Source: Massilia sp. Root133
Lineage (GTDB): Bacteria; Pseudomonadota; Gammaproteobacteria; Burkholderiales; Burkholderiaceae_D
Length of the DNA: 64,000 nucleotides
Direction of reading: 5' to 3'
NCBI RefSeq assembly: GCF_001426525.1
Contig: NZ_LMEW01000035.1
Span: 186,001 to 250,000, forward strand
Part shown: one piece after another, positions 61,041-64,000 of the stretch
Position numbering within the stretch: position 1 is the stretch's first letter
Layout of the letters: every line of letters starts with the position of its first letter
Translations under genes and position numbers: made by a program
The notes under the pieces: model-generated
Told to the model about the DNA's origin: nothing
The model's database searches: none
What the model saw: the letters and a program-made list of their open reading frames with translations, nothing else

Positions 61041-63704
61041 TTATTGCGCCAGCACGACGGTCTGTTTCAAGGTCAGCGTGCCGTCCTGCTGCGCCACGCC
61101 GGTGCCCGGCTGGCCGGAACCCACGCTCAGCTTGTACTGGCCGGGCGTGAGCTGGCGGACGCCGTCCCGCGTGACGAAACTGAGGTCGCGCGGCGACAGC
61201 GTGAAGCTGATCTTGCGCCGCTCGCCGGCCTTCAGCGGCACGCGCTGGAAGCCGCGCAGCGCGACACGCGGCGCGCCCTCGAACGCGGGCGGCGTCAGGT
61301 ACAGCTGCGCCACTTCGTCACCGTCGCGCTTGCCCGTGTTGGCGACTTCCGTCGTGACGACGATGCCGTTCTCGGGCGCTCCAGCGACCGGTTCGATGCG
61401 CAGCGGCGCATAGTCGAACGTCGTGTACGAGAGACCCGCGCCGAACGGATACACGGGCGTGCCCGCGTAGTAGCGGTAGGTGCGGCCCTGCATCGAGTAA
61501 TCGTCGAACGGCGGCAGGTCGGCGAGGCTGCGGTAGAAGGTGAGGGGCAGGCGGCCGCCCGGATCGGCGCGGCCCGTCAGCACGTCGGCGATGGCGGCGC
61601 CGCCGGACTGGCCCGGATACCACGCTTCCAGGATCGCGGCCGCATTGTCCTTCGCCCACGACAGGTCGATGGCGCTGCCGTTCATCACGACGACGACGAG
61701 CGGCTTGCCCAGCGCCTTGGCCCGGGCCAGCAGTTCGCGCTGCTCGGCCGGCAGGTCGAGCGACGTTTTATCGCCGCCGGCGAAGCCCTCGACCTTGATG
61801 GCCATCTCTTCGCCTTCCAGGTCCGACGTCAGGCCGACGACGGCGACGATCACGTCGGCATCCGCGGTGCCGGCCTTCAGGTCCTGCTCGGGCGCCGTCG
61901 AGACGCGTTTCCAGAACAGCCCGGGCACGCCCGTGGATCCCGTCTCGGCCTGGAAGCGCAGCGGATAGCGCTGGCCCTTCTCGAGGCGCACGTCGGTGAG
62001 CTTCAGCGGTTCGCCCCATTGCGAGTACGTGGTCGCCTGCACGGCGGGCTTGCCGCCGATCGTCAGTTCGCCCTTCACGCCCGTCACGCCGAGACGGTAC
62101 GTGCCCGTCTCCGGCGCGACGAGGGCGCCGGTCCACACGACCTTGTGCTTGTCCGCGACGTCCTTGAACTGGAGCGCGTGCGATTCCAGGCGCGGTTCCG
62201 TGCGGACGAGGACCGGTTTGCTGTCGCTGCCATTGATGTACTCGGCGCGCAGGCCAGGCTTGCCGTCCGGCGTGCGCAGCGCGCTGGTCGGGACCGGATC
62301 GCCGTCCGTGATCGACGCGGCGGCCGGCACGAGCGTCACGCGCGCCTGCGGCAGCACGCGGCGCAGGCCGTCGACGACGGAGACCGGCGGCGCGGACTGC
62401 GTCGACGAATAATTCCCGCGCAGGACACGCGTGGCGTCGGCCAGCGGGCCGATCACGGCGACTTTGACGCCCGGCTTCAAAGGCAGGGTGCCGTCGTTCT
62501 TCAGCAGCACGAGGCTCTTGCTTGCGGCCTGCAGCGCGAGGTCGCGGTGGGCGGGCGTGTCGATCGCGTTCACCGGCGTCTGGTTCGGCTTGCGCTGCGC
62601 GAGGCCCGCGAGGTCGCCGTTGCGGTAGCGCGCGGAGAACAGGCGGACGAGGGCCGTGTCGATGTCGCCCATGGAGAGCAGGCCGCGCTTCCACGCTTCG
62701 CGGTAACGCTCGCCCAGGCCCTTCGTGTCGCCGAGGGTCTTCGTGTTGCACTCGTTGTCCGTGCCGGCCTTCAGCGCGACGGCGGCCGCCGCGGCGGGAT
62801 CGGGCGCGTACTTGTGGTGCTCGTCGATGTCCGTGACGGCATCGCAGTCGGACACGACATAGCCCTTGAAGCCCCACGCGCCGCGCAGGTGATCCTTCAG
62901 CAGCAGGTCGCTGCCGCAGGCCGGCTGGCCGTTGATGCGGTTGTAGGCGCACATGATCGATCCGGCCTTCGCATCGACGATGGCGGCGCGGAAGGCGGGC
63001 AGGTACGTGTCCTCCAGGTCGTGGCGCGACACGAACACGTCGGCCACGTGGCGCGTCGACTCCGGGCCGCTGTGCACGGCGAAGTGCTTCGGCGTGGCGA
63101 CGACGTCCGGCAGGTCCGGGTTCGGCCCCTGGATGCCCTGGATGAACGCGACGCCCAGCTGCGCCGTCAGGTACGGGTCTTCGCCATAGGTCTCCTGGCC
63201 GCGGCCCCAGCGCGGGTCGCGGAAGATGTTGATGTTCGGCGACCAGGTGTCGAGGCCCGTGCCGATCCGGCCCAGGTGGCCCGTCTGGCGGCCCAGCGTG
63301 TGCAGCGCGCGCACTTCCGTGCTGATCGCGGACGCGACCTTGTGCACGAGCGGCGCGTCGAACGTCGCGGCGAGGCCGATCGGTTCCGGGAAGTTCGTCG
63401 TGGGCAGCGGCCCCAGCGCGCCGTGCAGCGACTCGGTCCACCAGTTATAGGCGGGAATGCCGAGGCGGGGCAGGGCGGGTGCGACGTTGAGCAGCTGGTC
63501 GATCTTCTCGTCCAGCGTCATCTGCGCGACCAGGGCGCGGGCGCGGGCGTCCGCATCCGTGCGCGCTTCAGGGGATGTGGTGGTGGTCTGTGCCACGGCC
63601 GGCAGCGCCGCGGCGAGCATCAGGGCGCCGCACAGGGCGGTGCGCGTGATGCCTCTCGATAAGTCTCCTGCTTGACCAATTCGTTTGGTCTTATCTTTTT
63701 GCAT
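61041..63704 (-). CDS. glycoside hydrolase family 3 with PA14-like insert
   Basis: 887 aa with a signal peptide (hydrophobic 23-37, cleavage near AVAQT). GH3 N-terminal barrel to about 330, nucleophile Asp286 in GYVVSDCDAV. GH3 C-terminal domain starts about 380 and is interrupted by a PA14-like sandwich (about 480-600; LRAEYINGSDSKPVLVRTE, WTGALVAPETGTYRLGV). Ends with a fibronectin-III-like domain. Typical of beta-glucosidases or beta-xylosidases. First gene of the operon with the esterase. Confidence 0.93.
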   Translation of the reverse strand: MQKDKTKRIGQAGDLSRGITRTALCGALMLAAALPAVAQTTTTSPEARTDADARARALVAQMTLDEKIDQLLNVAPALPRLGIPAYNWWTESLHGALGPLPTTNFPEPIGLAATFDAPLVHKVASAISTEVRALHTLGRQTGHLGRIGTGLDTWSPNINIFRDPRWGRGQETYGEDPYLTAQLGVAFIQGIQGPNPDLPDVVATPKHFAVHSGPESTRHVADVFVSRHDLEDTYLPAFRAAIVDAKAGSIMCAYNRINGQPACGSDLLLKDHLRGAWGFKGYVVSDCDAVTDIDEHHKYAPDPAAAAAVALKAGTDNECNTKTLGDTKGLGERYREAWKRGLLSMGDIDTALVRLFSARYRNGDLAGLAQRKPNQTPVNAIDTPAHRDLALQAASKSLVLLKNDGTLPLKPGVKVAVIGPLADATRVLRGNYSSTQSAPPVSVVDGLRRVLPQARVTLVPAAASITDGDPVPTSALRTPDGKPGLRAEYINGSDSKPVLVRTEPRLESHALQFKDVADKHKVVWTGALVAPETGTYRLGVTGVKGELTIGGKPAVQATTYSQWGEPLKLTDVRLEKGQRYPLRFQAETGSTGVPGLFWKRVSTAPEQDLKAGTADADVIVAVVGLTSDLEGEEMAIKVEGFAGGDKTSLDLPAEQRELLARAKALGKPLVVVVMNGSAIDLSWAKDNAAAILEAWYPGQSGGAAIADVLTGRADPGGRLPLTFYRSLADLPPFDDYSMQGRTYRYYAGTPVYPFGAGLSYTTFDYAPLRIEPVAGAPENGIVVTTEVANTGKRDGDEVAQLYLTPPAFEGAPRVALRGFQRVPLKAGERRKISFTLSPRDLSFVTRDGVRQLTPGQYKLSVGSGQPGTGVAQQDGTLTLKQTVVLAQ

Positions 63705-63975
63705 AGGGGTACCTTAAAAGGTCATGCCATCGGATGGGCTCCGTACATGATAGATGAGTGAGAAATGATTGCGATAACAAGAGGTGCCCGGCTCATCGGC
63801 GGCGTTCGATCGCTGCCGCAACCGTGGGTCGATCACGGGTGCGGGAAGGAAGGAATGCGCACATTGAGCCGGACGAGGAACAATGTAGTGGAGGAATTGT
63901 TCGGAAGCCAATAACTTTTTGGTGAGAGCCGATATCGGAATGGGTATCGGTCGCGGCAGGCGCTCTACTGTTACT

Positions 63976-63989
63976 TAACATTAATGTTA
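63976..63989. promoter_or_regulatory. 14-bp palindrome upstream of the GH3-esterase operon
   Basis: TAACATTAATGTTA, a perfect dyad, lies 272 bases upstream of the GH3 start near the window end. It may be an operator for this operon or for a gene beyond the edge. I see nothing else in 63705-63975. Confidence 0.3.
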
Positions 63990-64000
63990 TACGCGAACAT

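Noticed and set aside
61032..63662. Plus-strand open frame of 876 codons
   Set aside because: Antisense shadow of the GH3 gene, with the same Arg/Ala/His-rich composition.
63714..63911. 65-codon minus-strand frame upstream of the GH3 gene
   Set aside because: No ribosome site, no recognisable features; probably untranslated leader.

Overview
The window is GC-rich, densely packed bacterial chromosome that looks betaproteobacterial, most likely Oxalobacteraceae (Massilia/Duganella/Telluria type). That placement is inferred from gene content and style, not from a database search: a HexR-controlled Entner-Doudoroff locus with zwf and pgi, a fused kinase/GNAT-type ArgA, HrpA, YggX, a T6SS, scattered plant-polymer hydrolases and many small REP-like palindromes. 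I saw no rRNA, tRNA, CRISPR array, insertion sequence or transposase.

Layout. 1-513: the start of a degenerate M28-type protein. 831-7457: an AcrAB-TolC-type multidrug efflux operon (outer-membrane factor, RND pump, adaptor) with a divergent AcrR-like repressor. 7614-17442: a type VI secretion island carrying PAAR, a decayed lipoprotein gene, a putative immunity/effector pair, VgrG, TssG, TssF, TssE and the divergent TssK. These are the baseplate and spike parts only; sheath, ClpV, Hcp and membrane-complex genes are absent here. The effector part is clearly AT-richer than its surroundings. 17456-23260: a DHA2 exporter with a TauD-like dioxygenase, a chemoreceptor, transaldolase and a free-methionine-(R)-sulfoxide reductase. 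23374-29512: TetR plus MFS, a GH95 fucosidase-type enzyme, HxlR with a divergent NAD(P)-binding reductase, and a YdeI-like protein. 28928-37334: the glucose catabolic block. pgi, an SMP-30 lactonase, zwf and hexR lie on the minus strand, divergent from edd-eda, with HexR-type operators in both control regions. 37354-43408: small secreted or zincin-like proteins, a lone flagellin, a gamma-carbonic-anhydrase-type protein, a VOC protein, a hydrolase-TPR protein, rpiA and a lipoprotein. 43454-49403: yggX, argA and hrpA. 49507-59923: small membrane proteins, an intradiol-dioxygenase-fold lipoprotein, a three-gene operon encoding a remote FtsZ-like protein and a Sel1-repeat protein, AraC with an EamA exporter, udk, a degenerate Nudix protein, YjbQ, an HDOD protein and a lipoprotein FKBP. 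60101-63704: an exported esterase and a GH3 glycosidase with a PA14-like insert.

How the genes work together. Pgi, Zwf, the lactonase, Edd and Eda would take glucose-6-phosphate and fructose-6-phosphate to pyruvate and glyceraldehyde-3-phosphate, with Tal and RpiA supplying the non-oxidative pentose-phosphate steps. GH95, GH3 and the exported esterase point to growth on plant polysaccharides. The T6SS baseplate genes need partners encoded elsewhere. The strongest candidates for something little described are the FtsZ-like/Sel1 operon at 51642-53620 and the low-GC T6SS effector-immunity cassette at 8182-9875.
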